DNA of 6,811 nt from an uncultured Lachnospiraceae bacterium (GCA_902766415.1 CACXDR010000308.1:1-6811), one strand, 5' to 3'; shown: positions 1 to 6,158, numbered from the stretch's first letter. Numbers and translations: made by a program. Notes: generated from the sequence alone by a model not told the origin.

Positions 1-329
1 GTGGAGCCCGTGTTAAGCCTCCTGCCGGTGACGCTTTTCAGGCTTGACACCTTGCTGTTGATCCCGAGCGCCGCCGTGCGGAAGAACTCCGGCACCGGCA
101 CCTCCCGGTTCCGGGCGACGAACTGCTCTCCCAGCTGGTTCGCGACCATCCGGCTTGCCTTGCCGCCGTCCTCCATGCCGCCCATGCCGTCACAGACCAC
201 CGCGAGATCACCCTTCGCGCCGCTGTAGCAGTACACATAGTCCTGCTGGCTTTCGCGCCCGCCGATGATGCTCGCGATGCCGAAACGGAATTCCGGCTTC
301 TTCTCCTCGATCCTGTTTACGATATTCAT
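1..329 (-). CDS. Second PPM/PP2C-type phosphatase, 3' end cut by window edge
   Basis: The first 109 residues of another metal-dependent Ser/Thr phosphatase. The start at 329 is 16 bases after the kinase stop and is preceded by GGGAG at five bases. Visible motifs are Gly-Gly-Arg-Glu-Ser-Gln-Gln-Asp30 and Val-Val-Cys-Asp47-Gly-Met-Gly-Gly, where Asp30 and Asp47 are the expected metal ligands. The last visible residues are Asn-Thr-Gly-Ser-(Thr), matching the motif that usually reads Gly-Thr-Thr. The two Asp-Gly motifs to the C-terminal side lie outside the window. It differs from the phosphatase at 5022-4285: the N-terminus is longer, and Met-Glu-Asp-Gly-Gly-Lys-Ala-Ser replaces His-Gly-Lys-Gly-Glu-Val-Ala-Ser after the Gly-Gly, so it is not a recent copy. 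It probably counteracts the adjacent kinase. Confidence 0.9.
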   Translation of the reverse strand, partial: MNIVNRIEEKKPEFRFGIASIIGGRESQQDYVYCYSGAKGDLAVVCDGMGGMEDGGKASRMVANQLGEQFVARNREVPVPEFFRTAALGINSKVSSLKSVTGRRLNTGS

Positions 330-345
330 CCGATCTCCCGTCCTG

Positions 346-1707
346 TCATGATGTCGTCACCAGCTCCGTGCCGAGCCGCAGCGTGCAGCTCCCGGCAAGA
401 AGAAGGTTGACCGGGGGCTTTGCCTGCACCGCGTTTCCGGGCGTCAGGCGCCTGCCGCCGATAAAGGTCCCGTAGGAGGAATTCAGGTCCTGCACGTAGA
501 ACAGTTCCTTCCTGCTGTCGTAGTGGACCGCGCAGTGCGTCCTGCTGATGTCCCCGAAGCCGTCCACCGCGATGTGGCAGCTCGCGTGCGAACGCCCGAC
601 GACAAGGTCCGTGTCGGCCGGCAGGTTCCACCTGGTCCCCATCTGCTGGCCGGAAATGATCTCGAGATACGGGAGGATGCGCCCGCGGCCGATCCCTGTG
701 GAGCCGCCGCCCTGCGTGTCCGTATTCTGGACGCCCGCCCCGTTGGTGATCCCGTTCAGGAATTCCTGCATGGTCTGCGTCCGCTTGGAATAATCCAGTA
801 TCAGTGCCCGGTCCACCGCGTCGGAGACCGTCTGCGGGATCCCCAGGTTCATCTGGCTGAGCGGGATATAGCTCACGCCGCCCAGGCGGTCCACCGCCGT
901 CGGCAGGTTCCTGCCGGTCACGCAGTAGTAGTAGGTCGCTGCCAGGGAATAGATGTCCGTGTACGGACCCTGCGGCATCTGCTGGCTGTGCTGCTCCGGC
1001 GGCGCGTACTTCAGCTTCAGCACCACGGAGAACTCGTTGTTCTGGTCCAGGGCGTAATGCTTCGCGTTCCCGAAATCGAAGATCTTCACCTCGTTCTTAT
1101 CCGTGACGATGATGTTCTCGGGGCTGATATCCCTGTGCAGGATGTGCGCCGACTCGTGGACCTTCTGCATGGCGGACGCGACGCGCGCGGTCACGTTCGT
1201 GATATCGTCGTAGCGCATCCTTCCGTTCGAGACGCGCATGATCTGGTTCAGGTTCGCCCCGTCCAGGAACTCCATCGCGTAGTAGGCGGTCCCGTTCTCC
1301 TGGAAAAACTCGTGGACCGTCACGACCTCGGGGATGCTGCTGATGTTCATCAGGATGGAGGCTTCATCCGTAAAACGGGCAAGACCCTTCTGGTACGCGC
1401 GCATCACGCGGTCCGACGCAGGCTCCAGCGTGAGGCCGTTCGGCCTCCTGAGCCCGACGCCGGCAGGCATGTATTCCTTGACCGCGCAGATCCGCCCGGC
1501 CTTGACGTCGCATGCCTTGTATGTGATACCGAATCCGCCTTCCCCAAGTACGGTCCCTATGATATAGCGGCCGTTGAGTACGGTCTTCGCGTCGAGCGCC
1601 CTGACCGAGCGCTCGTGGTACGCGGAATTGTACCCGCATACCCTGCATTCCCCGCCCGTGTAACCCGTATCAAAACAGTTCGGGCAGATATGACCCTGAT
1701 ACCTCAT
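346..1707 (-). CDS. Ser/Thr protein kinase with N-terminal zinc ribbon and C-terminal FHA domain
   Basis: A 453-residue cytoplasmic eukaryotic-like kinase, the phosphorylating enzyme of the locus. A four-cysteine zinc ribbon (Cys8, Cys11, Cys21, Cys24) comes first. The kinase domain (about 48-318) shows the Gly55-Glu-Gly-Gly-Phe-Gly60 loop, Lys77 in Ala-Val-Lys, a candidate helix-C Glu115, His191-Arg-Asp193-Ile-Ser-Pro-Glu-Asn198, Asp211-Phe-Gly213, Ala-Pro-Pro-Glu238 and Asp251. The catalytic loop has Ser195 where most Ser/Thr kinases have Lys; I recall this His-Arg-Asp-Ile-Ser-Pro form in other Firmicutes kinases, so activity is still expected. A Gly/Thr-rich linker (about 320-343) leads to an FHA domain (about 345-453) with Gly371-Arg-Ser, Ser388-Arg-x-His391 and Asn409-Ser-Ser-Tyr-Gly-Thr. 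There is no membrane helix and no PASTA domain, so it differs from the PknB/PrkC type; recruitment probably runs through FHA contacts. GGAG lies five bases before the ATG. Confidence 0.94.
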   Translation of the reverse strand: MRYQGHICPNCFDTGYTGGECRVCGYNSAYHERSVRALDAKTVLNGRYIIGTVLGEGGFGITYKACDVKAGRICAVKEYMPAGVGLRRPNGLTLEPASDRVMRAYQKGLARFTDEASILMNISSIPEVVTVHEFFQENGTAYYAMEFLDGANLNQIMRVSNGRMRYDDITNVTARVASAMQKVHESAHILHRDISPENIIVTDKNEVKIFDFGNAKHYALDQNNEFSVVLKLKYAPPEQHSQQMPQGPYTDIYSLAATYYYCVTGRNLPTAVDRLGGVSYIPLSQMNLGIPQTVSDAVDRALILDYSKRTQTMQEFLNGITNGAGVQNTDTQGGGSTGIGRGRILPYLEIISGQQMGTRWNLPADTDLVVGRSHASCHIAVDGFGDISRTHCAVHYDSRKELFYVQDLNSSYGTFIGGRRLTPGNAVQAKPPVNLLLAGSCTLRLGTELVTTS

Positions 1708-1728
1708 GATTGCTCCGTTCGTTTGCCT

Positions 1729-3687
1729 TTACCAGTTAATGATCATTTCCTCGGATCCCGCGGAGATCCGGTCTCCCTGCATGAGCTTCCGCCTGCTGAG
1801 GATCCGGACGCCGTTGACCATGGTCCCGTTGGTGGACTGGAGGTCGGAGATGTACATCTCCTGCCCCGTCCATTCAAGCGCGAAATGCTGCTTCGACATC
1901 CGCGCGTCGTCGAAATAAAGATCACAGATGCTGGACCTTCCGACGATCAGGCTGCGGTCGATCCCCGCCTCGATCCTCTGCGGGTTGCGCCCGGTCACCG
2001 TCACGAGGAACGAGACCGGCTTCTTCGCCGCTGCCTGCTCGATCTTCACGTGCTGCTTCACGTCGACGTTCGAACCCATAACGGGCTTTCCGTCGACATA
2101 GACCACGCCGCGGTTCTTCTTGATGTTTCCGAAGACCACGAAGAGCGCGATCAGCGCGCCGAGCGCGGTAAGGAGGGCGATGACGGCAGCGCCCATGGAC
2201 GCGATGCTGCGCCTGTTGTCGCCGTCCGTACCGTCCGTGCCGTCCTTCCCGTCCTTTCCGTCCTTCGGGAGCGGCTCGCTCTCCGGGAGGTCAAGGGACG
2301 CGGAACCGGTCACGCCGTTCTCTTCCTGGGAATCATCCGTGATGCCGGAGACGCTGAGGGTGTAGGCTCCTGCCTCAAAGCGCTCCGCCGCCGTAAGGAC
2401 GTACTCCTTTCCGCCTTCGTCGTTCTTCACGACGCCGGCGACCGGGACGACGGTATCGCCGCTCTTCAGGATATAGTTCGCGGGATTGTCCGCGCCGGTG
2501 ACCGGCTCGGAGAAGCTCACGCGGATCTTCCTGCCCTCGAGGTATTCCGCGCCGGTGATCTCCGGTGCGGTCCGGTCGGGCTGGTGCTTATAGAGGAACA
2601 CCTCGCGGTTCAGCGGGACGTTGACGCCCGGAACGCGCAGGGTGAAGCGTTCATAGTCATTGGAGATACGGTTCGTCGGCGCCTTCAGAAGGACCTTGTC
2701 CGCGGACATGATCCTGTCCCTGGTCTCCCCGAACGCGCTTCCGCATCCCTTCGCGCGGAAAATGCTGATATCGCCTCCGCTGGTCCGCGCGAACTCGCCG
2801 AAGCTGTTGATATGCTCGCGCGCCGTATCCCTGATACAGAGCGCGTACACCGGAAGAGCCTTCTCCTTCAGGTTCGAAAGCGCCTCCGTCACGACCTTGC
2901 CGCCCTCGGTGACGTCCTCGCCGTCCGAGATCACGATAAGGATCTTTCGTTCAGGCCGGTCAGAGCCGTCCTGTCTCGCAAGGTCCGCCGCCCTGCTGAT
3001 CCCCTCGAACAGCATGGTGCGGTTGTCCCTGTTTTTGATCGTGCCGAGGATCTCCCGGAGCTTTTCCGGGTCCTCCTTAAGGTCTGCCCTCACCTCGACC
3101 GACTCGCCGAAGGTGATGAACGTGCCGGTATCCGCCGCGGGCAGCGTGTCGGCGAAGTCCGCGACCGAATCGCAGATCTCCCCGAAATAGGAATTCGGAA
3201 TGGAATTCGAGACGTCCAGGAGCACATACCAGTCGATGCCCTCCCCCGTCTCGCGGAACGGCTGGTTCGAGACCGTGCTTAGCTGCCGGTCCCCAAGCCG
3301 CGCGTTAAGGTCCGTGCCTCCGCCGGAAAGCCCGTACCCGTATACGGTAAGGTCCGGCATGTTGACCGAGACCTGCTCAAGCGATGCCTCCGCCCGGGTC
3401 TCTGCCGCCGGGGCCTGTGTTTCAGGAGCCGCGGTCTCCGGTGTCTCCGCCGCGGAAGACGTTTCTGGCGCGGATGCCTCCGTCTCCGGTGCCTCCGCCG
3501 GGGACTGCGCCTTTGTTTCAGGCGAAGCAGCCGGTCCCTGCTTCCTCGGCGCGACCGTCTCCGTCTGTTCGATATGTTCGGGAAGCACCCTGCCTATGCC
3601 GGCATAAGCGGACCCCGTGACGAGCCCTGCGGCAAGCAGGCCCGCGGCGAGGCCGCATGAAAGCCTGCGGATCAGTCCTCTTTCCAT
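1729..3687 (-). CDS. Secreted, membrane-anchored VWA protein with intracellular FHA domain
   Basis: A 652-residue single-span protein. Residues 1-29 form a signal peptide (Arg-rich start, Leu/Ala-rich core, Ala-Tyr-Ala cleavage site). A Pro/Ala/Glu/Thr-rich stalk covers about 46-105. A VWA domain (about 151-330) has a full MIDAS metal site: Asp158-x-Ser160-x-Ser162, Thr224 and Asp255-Gly-Glu-Asp258. Residues about 372-468 look like a bacterial Ig-like domain, opening with Thr-Ala-Pro-Glu-Ile-Thr. A Gly-x-Asp repeat (475-490) precedes a membrane helix (about 498-520) with a Lys-Lys-rich inner flank. The C-terminal FHA domain (about 576-652) has Gly583-Arg-Ser-Ser, Ser598-x-x-His601 and Ser-Thr-Asn620-Gly-Thr. 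Thus the metal-dependent adhesion domain is outside and the phosphothreonine reader inside. It probably couples an external ligand or cell-wall state to the kinase encoded next; the ligand is unknown. It is followed by a 21-base gap to the kinase gene. Confidence 0.93.
   Translation of the reverse strand: MERGLIRRLSCGLAAGLLAAGLVTGSAYAGIGRVLPEHIEQTETVAPRKQGPAASPETKAQSPAEAPETEASAPETSSAAETPETAAPETQAPAAETRAEASLEQVSVNMPDLTVYGYGLSGGGTDLNARLGDRQLSTVSNQPFRETGEGIDWYVLLDVSNSIPNSYFGEICDSVADFADTLPAADTGTFITFGESVEVRADLKEDPEKLREILGTIKNRDNRTMLFEGISRAADLARQDGSDRPERKILIVISDGEDVTEGGKVVTEALSNLKEKALPVYALCIRDTAREHINSFGEFARTSGGDISIFRAKGCGSAFGETRDRIMSADKVLLKAPTNRISNDYERFTLRVPGVNVPLNREVFLYKHQPDRTAPEITGAEYLEGRKIRVSFSEPVTGADNPANYILKSGDTVVPVAGVVKNDEGGKEYVLTAAERFEAGAYTLSVSGITDDSQEENGVTGSASLDLPESEPLPKDGKDGKDGTDGTDGDNRRSIASMGAAVIALLTALGALIALFVVFGNIKKNRGVVYVDGKPVMGSNVDVKQHVKIEQAAAKKPVSFLVTVTGRNPQRIEAGIDRSLIVGRSSICDLYFDDARMSKQHFALEWTGQEMYISDLQSTNGTMVNGVRILSRRKLMQGDRISAGSEEMIINW
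2218..2265 (-). repeat. Short tandem repeat encoding a collagen-like Gly-x-Asp tract
   Basis: Five consecutive units of about 9 bases (AAG/ACG-GAC-GGN on the coding strand) encode Lys-Asp-Gly or Thr-Asp-Gly, just outside the membrane helix of the VWA protein. It may be a flexible, acidic juxtamembrane spacer. It is too short for a stable collagen triple helix. Confidence 0.65.
3388..3552 (-). repeat. Low-complexity stretch encoding a Pro/Ala/Glu/Thr-rich stalk
   Basis: Short degenerate repeats built on gcctccgtctccggtg-like units encode recurring Ala-Pro-Glu-Thr and Ala-Glu-Thr-Pro-Glu-Thr motifs in the VWA protein. Such stalks are common in Gram-positive surface proteins, where they span or pass through the cell wall. 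Length may vary between strains. Confidence 0.65.
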
Positions 3688-4283
3688 ATATGCCCCTCCC
3701 TGCAGAATGCGACAAATTCAAACTCGCTTTCCCCGATCGCGATCACGTCTCCGGTCTCAAGCCCGACAGGCTCCGTGATCAGGTCCCCGTTCTTCCGGAC
3801 GATGTTGCCCTTCGTGGGCGTCAGGTAGAACCGGTTGGACCTGTCGTCGTAAACGACGGCGCAGTGGTTGTCCCTGCTGATATGGGGATCGTCCATGACC
3901 ATCACGCTCATGGAGTAGCTCCGGCCCACGCGGTTGAAGCCGTGGTGGATCCGGTAGTCGCGTCCCTTTTCCGGGCCGCTGACGCACACGAGCCACCCGG
4001 TCACGAAATCGTTGCCCTTCGCGTCGCTGAAACGCCCGATGGTCTTCTGGTCATCCGCGGGAAGCTCGACCCGCCGTCTCGCGTCCGAAGATGCCTTGAT
4101 GGAGACTGTGTGCTCGACCGGGCCGCCTGCCTCCTCCGGCGTCAGCGCGACCGTGCGCCCGGAGTCCTCGGGGCGTCCGGGATCCCCGGCCTTGACCGCG
4201 GCTCCCTCTCCCCCGCAGAACGGGCACTGCGGAAATTTGCTGTCATCAAAAAAATGTCCCTGGCTGCAGCGAACGACTGCCAT
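3672..4283 (-). CDS. Zinc-ribbon/FHA domain protein, complete
   Basis: A 203-residue soluble adaptor. Its N-terminus carries a compact zinc-binding pattern: Cys6-x-x-x-His10 followed by Cys20-Pro-Phe-Cys23. A linker (about 25-95) holds three similar threonine motifs: Thr-Val-Ala-Leu (44-47), Thr-Val-Ser-Ile (59-62) and Thr-Ile-Gly-Arg (81-84). The FHA domain (about 96-193) has Gly120-Arg121-Ser122, Ser136-Arg137-x-x-His140 and Asn165-Gly166, all needed for phosphothreonine binding. It ends with a short Cys-(x)n-Trp tail. It is a paralogue of the truncated protein at the right edge; I recognise both as the Firmicutes type with a Gly-Trp-Leu-Val and Gly-Arg-Asp-Tyr-Arg signature. By analogy with GarA-like proteins, the linker threonines could be kinase targets bound by the FHA domain of the same or another protein; that is inference. 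Its last 16 bases overlap the start of the VWA gene. Confidence 0.93.
   Translation of the reverse strand: MAVVRCSQGHFFDDSKFPQCPFCGGEGAAVKAGDPGRPEDSGRTVALTPEEAGGPVEHTVSIKASSDARRRVELPADDQKTIGRFSDAKGNDFVTGWLVCVSGPEKGRDYRIHHGFNRVGRSYSMSVMVMDDPHISRDNHCAVVYDDRSNRFYLTPTKGNIVRKNGDLITEPVGLETGDVIAIGESEFEFVAFCREGHIWKED
3692..3700 (-). promoter_or_regulatory. Ribosome binding site of the VWA gene, inside the preceding FHA gene
   Basis: GGGAGGGGC ends four bases before the ATG at 3687. It lies within the last codons of the zinc-ribbon/FHA gene and supports the overlapping start, which also gives a proper signal peptide. Confidence 0.7.
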
Positions 4284-4284
4284 T

Positions 4285-5022
4285 TTATACCTCCCGGTCC
4301 ACGAAGACGCCGATTGCCGAATAGTTGTCCATATCGGTATTTCTGCCGTTCTTCAGTACGATCTCTTCCATAGACCTGAGCCACTGCTCAGGCGTCCTTG
4401 CCTTCCTCAGGCAGGCCATCATCTTCTTTTCGTCGATCAGCTCCCAGAAGCCGTCCGAGCAGAGAAGGAAGGCCTGGTCGCGTGTGCGCTCCAGAGGCTC
4501 CGCGATCTGATAGCGCGGGTCGTCCCACTCGATGCCCATGACGCGGAGCAGGCGGTTCCTGTCCGGATGGTGCCGGATGTCCTTTTCGCGGATCTGCCCC
4601 GCCGCGACCAGCATCTGCGGGACGCTGTGGTCAAGCGTGCGCTCCTCGAGCCTTCCGCCCTGGAAATAATAGAGGCGGGAGTCGCCGACGTGCGCCCACC
4701 AGATCGTCTCCTCCCCGATCATCAGCGCGACGCAGGTCGTCTTCATGTCGAAGGCGGACCGGTCGGAGCGCTGCTTCTCAAGGATCGCGGTCTGCGCGCG
4801 CATCATCGCGCGCCCAAGGCACTCCTCCGAGCTTCCGCCCTCCTCGGCAAAGGTCATGATCACCTGCTCTACGCCGATCCCGGACGCGACCTCGCCTTTC
4901 CCGTGGCCGCCCAGCCCGTCGCAGAGGACGAAGCAGTAATCATTTCCTGCCTGGTACATACCGATATTGTCCTCATTGTTCTCCCGCTTTCCGGGGTCTG
5001 TCAAAAGATAATGGGAAATCAT
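4285..5022 (-). CDS. PPM/PP2C-type Ser/Thr protein phosphatase
   Basis: A soluble metal-dependent phosphatase of 245 residues, the usual length for stand-alone bacterial PPM phosphatases such as Stp/PrpC. It should remove phosphate from Ser/Thr residues phosphorylated by the operon's kinase. All core motifs are visible in order: Arg-Glu-Asn-Asn-Glu-Asp18-Asn, Asp35-Gly-Leu-Gly-Gly-His-Gly, Lys-Thr-Thr near 95, Ala-His-Val-Gly-Asp114-Ser-Arg, Cys-Ser-Asp190-Gly-Phe-Trp and Asp232-Asn. Asp18, Asp35, Asp190 and Asp232 are the expected two-metal ligands, so the enzyme should be active. There is no signal peptide or membrane segment. The start has an excellent TAGGAGGC site. Its stop is separated by a single base from the next start, and the downstream ribosome binding site sits inside its last codons, so the two genes are probably translationally coupled. 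Confidence 0.95.
   Translation of the reverse strand: MISHYLLTDPGKRENNEDNIGMYQAGNDYCFVLCDGLGGHGKGEVASGIGVEQVIMTFAEEGGSSEECLGRAMMRAQTAILEKQRSDRSAFDMKTTCVALMIGEETIWWAHVGDSRLYYFQGGRLEERTLDHSVPQMLVAAGQIREKDIRHHPDRNRLLRVMGIEWDDPRYQIAEPLERTRDQAFLLCSDGFWELIDEKKMMACLRKARTPEQWLRSMEEIVLKNGRNTDMDNYSAIGVFVDREV
4290..4295 (-). promoter_or_regulatory. Ribosome binding site of the second zinc-ribbon/FHA gene, inside the phosphatase gene
   Basis: GGGAGG lies six bases before the ATG at 4283 and is part of the last codons of the phosphatase gene. The phosphatase stop codon falls between this site and the next start, a classic translational coupling arrangement. Confidence 0.7.
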
Positions 5023-5027
5023 GGTTC

Positions 5028-5035
5028 GCCTCCTA
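5028..5035 (-). promoter_or_regulatory. Strong ribosome binding site of the first phosphatase
   Basis: TAGGAGGC lies five bases before the ATG at 5022. It is the best Shine-Dalgarno match in the window and fixes this start. Confidence 0.75.
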
Positions 5036-5098
5036 AGTCCGGATCCCGGTTACGGCCGGGAAAACGGCGCCCTGCGGAAGGGCCTCCTGAATCTCAAT

Positions 5099-5126
5099 TG
5101 CAGGGCGGCCCAAAAGCCGCCCTGCA
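5099..5126 (-). terminator. Perfect 11-bp GC-rich hairpin, possible intrinsic terminator or attenuator
   Basis: The arms TGCAGGGCGGC and GCCGCCCTGCA pair perfectly across a 6-base loop, starting 39 bases after the stop of the membrane FHA gene in the transcript. Nine of the eleven pairs or so are strong G-C pairs, as expected for a terminator stem. The bases after it (AATTGAGATTC) are only weakly U-rich, so termination may be partial. It could equally protect the upstream mRNA 3' end or act as an attenuator. Confidence 0.5.
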
Positions 5127-5130
5127 CCGG

Positions 5131-5145
5131 ATCTGTCATACAGAT
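5131..5145. promoter_or_regulatory. 15-base palindrome, possible operator or small hairpin
   Basis: ATCTGT and ACAGAT arms, each 6 bases and perfectly complementary, flank a 3-base centre. It lies 20 bases downstream of the stop codon of the membrane FHA gene. The arm length and spacing fit either a dimeric regulator site or a tight RNA hairpin. No regulator gene is in the window, so its role is open. Confidence 0.3.
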
Positions 5146-5165
5146 TGTGTGGAAAAAGTTACTGG

Positions 5166-6158
5166 TCAGCCGATGCGGAAGCCGTTCTTCTGGGTCTTGC
5201 CAAGGTAGATGACGGTGCCCGGCGCGACGTTGACCGGCTGGTCCTTCGGATACCTGTTCCCGTTCGCGTAGGTGCCGTTGACGGAGTGGTCCACTACCGT
5301 GTACTGGCCGCTTGCCGCGTTGTAGGAAACGGTGCAGTGCTTTCTGCTGATGTCGGTGTCGAACTGGTCAAAGACGATGTTCGCCTGCTCGGAGGAACGT
5401 CCGAAGATGACCGGCGCGCCGTTGCTGATATCGAAGGAAGCGCCCGTATACTTTCCGGCGATGCCGGTGATGACTGCCCTGCCGCCTGCAGCGGAGAAGC
5501 CGCCCTGCGCGCCTGCGCCTGCCGGAGCGGAATATCCGCCGCGGTCGAACGCGCTGACGTCGACCGTGTTGGTGACGTCGACATCGCCCAGGTTCTCATG
5601 GTAGCGGATACGGCCGGAGAACGCGATCGCCGCGCGGAACACGATGCCGATGGTCTTGAAGATCAGGACGAAGCTGCCGATGATCTCGACCCACGCGGTG
5701 TAGGAGTGGAAGCCGAAATCGGTATAGAGCTTCTTGAAATACTTGAACTGGAACACCCAGCAGACGATCGCGAAGATCACGAAGAAGACCATGGAAAGCG
5801 CCGGGAGGTTCAGGGCGACGCCGAACAGGGATCCGATCGCCGCGGTGATCATGTAGTTCAGAAGGCCCGGCAGGAAGATGATGTACCATGCCGGAAGGCG
5901 GGTGATCTTGGTCATGTAGATCTGGCGGGCGATCGGGATGAAGGCCATCCAGCCCTTGTCTCCGCCGACGCCTGCCTTGCGGCCGGTCAGGAAGATGATG
6001 TAGCCGTCAAGGATATAGGGGACCAGCAGGACCAGGAGGACAAGGATGAAGAACAGGATGCCCAGGCTCTGGATCAGCTGGATCAGTGCTACGTTGTCAA
6101 ATAACTGCTGGAGGAGTTCCCATACGGGGTTGTCTCCGGCGAGAAGAATAAAGTTCAT
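5166..6158 (-). CDS. Four-helix membrane protein with C-terminal FHA domain (DUF5684-like)
   Basis: A 330-residue integral membrane protein that presumably brings an FHA phosphothreonine reader to the inner face of the cytoplasmic membrane. Hydrophobic segments lie at about residues 29-57, 90-116, 119-138 and 157-180. Between the first two is a loop containing Lys-Gly-Trp-Met-Ala-Phe-Ile-Pro-Ile, which resembles the Gly-Trp-(x)-Ala-(x)-Ile-Pro pattern I associate with DUF5684-type membrane domains. A Gly/Ala-rich linker (about 205-227) leads to the FHA domain (about 228-330). The FHA has Gly253-Arg254-Ser255, Ser271-Arg272-Lys273-His274 and Asn294-Gly295-Thr296, so the phosphopeptide-binding residues are intact. 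The start is fixed by AAAGGAG seven bases upstream; a nearby ATG at 6163 hits a stop after two codons. A 143-base gap with hairpins follows the gene. The topology is inferred: an even helix number with the FHA inside puts both ends in the cytoplasm. The function of the membrane domain is unknown. Confidence 0.88.
   Translation of the reverse strand: MNFILLAGDNPVWELLQQLFDNVALIQLIQSLGILFFILVLLVLLVPYILDGYIIFLTGRKAGVGGDKGWMAFIPIARQIYMTKITRLPAWYIIFLPGLLNYMITAAIGSLFGVALNLPALSMVFFVIFAIVCWVFQFKYFKKLYTDFGFHSYTAWVEIIGSFVLIFKTIGIVFRAAIAFSGRIRYHENLGDVDVTNTVDVSAFDRGGYSAPAGAGAQGGFSAAGGRAVITGIAGKYTGASFDISNGAPVIFGRSSEQANIVFDQFDTDISRKHCTVSYNAASGQYTVVDHSVNGTYANGNRYPKDQPVNVAPGTVIYLGKTQKNGFRIG

Larger units (their letters stand above)
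5023..5165 (-). other. Intergenic region with four inverted repeats
   Basis: This is the only sizeable gap between genes. In transcription order it holds a 6-base-arm palindrome (5145-5131), a perfect 11-bp hairpin (5126-5099), a 5-bp hairpin (5083-5069) and a 6-bp hairpin (5061-5044), then the phosphatase ribosome binding site. No open frame with a credible start is seen. A TTGAGA resembling a -35 box lies just after the 11-bp hairpin, but there is no matching -10 box, so I do not call a promoter. The region may separate two transcription units or act as a structured leader for the downstream genes. Confidence 0.6.

Noticed and set aside
523..3282. A very long open frame on the plus strand (919 codons)
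   Set aside because: It lies antisense to the kinase and VWA genes, whose domains and ribosome binding sites are clear. Its product is Arg/Val/Asp-rich without recognisable motifs, as expected for the mirror of GC-rich coding sequence.
5080..5100. TTGAGA as a -35 promoter box in the intergenic gap
   Set aside because: No -10-like hexamer lies 16-18 bases downstream; the sequence there is GC-rich.
4012..5208. Plus-strand open frame over the phosphatase gene
   Set aside because: Antisense shadow of the phosphatase and adaptor genes; no motif, and composition typical of a shadow frame.
5145..6104. Plus-strand open frame opposite the membrane FHA gene
   Set aside because: Asp/Glu/Arg-rich product is the antisense reading of hydrophobic helices; the minus-strand gene has clear membrane segments and an FHA domain.
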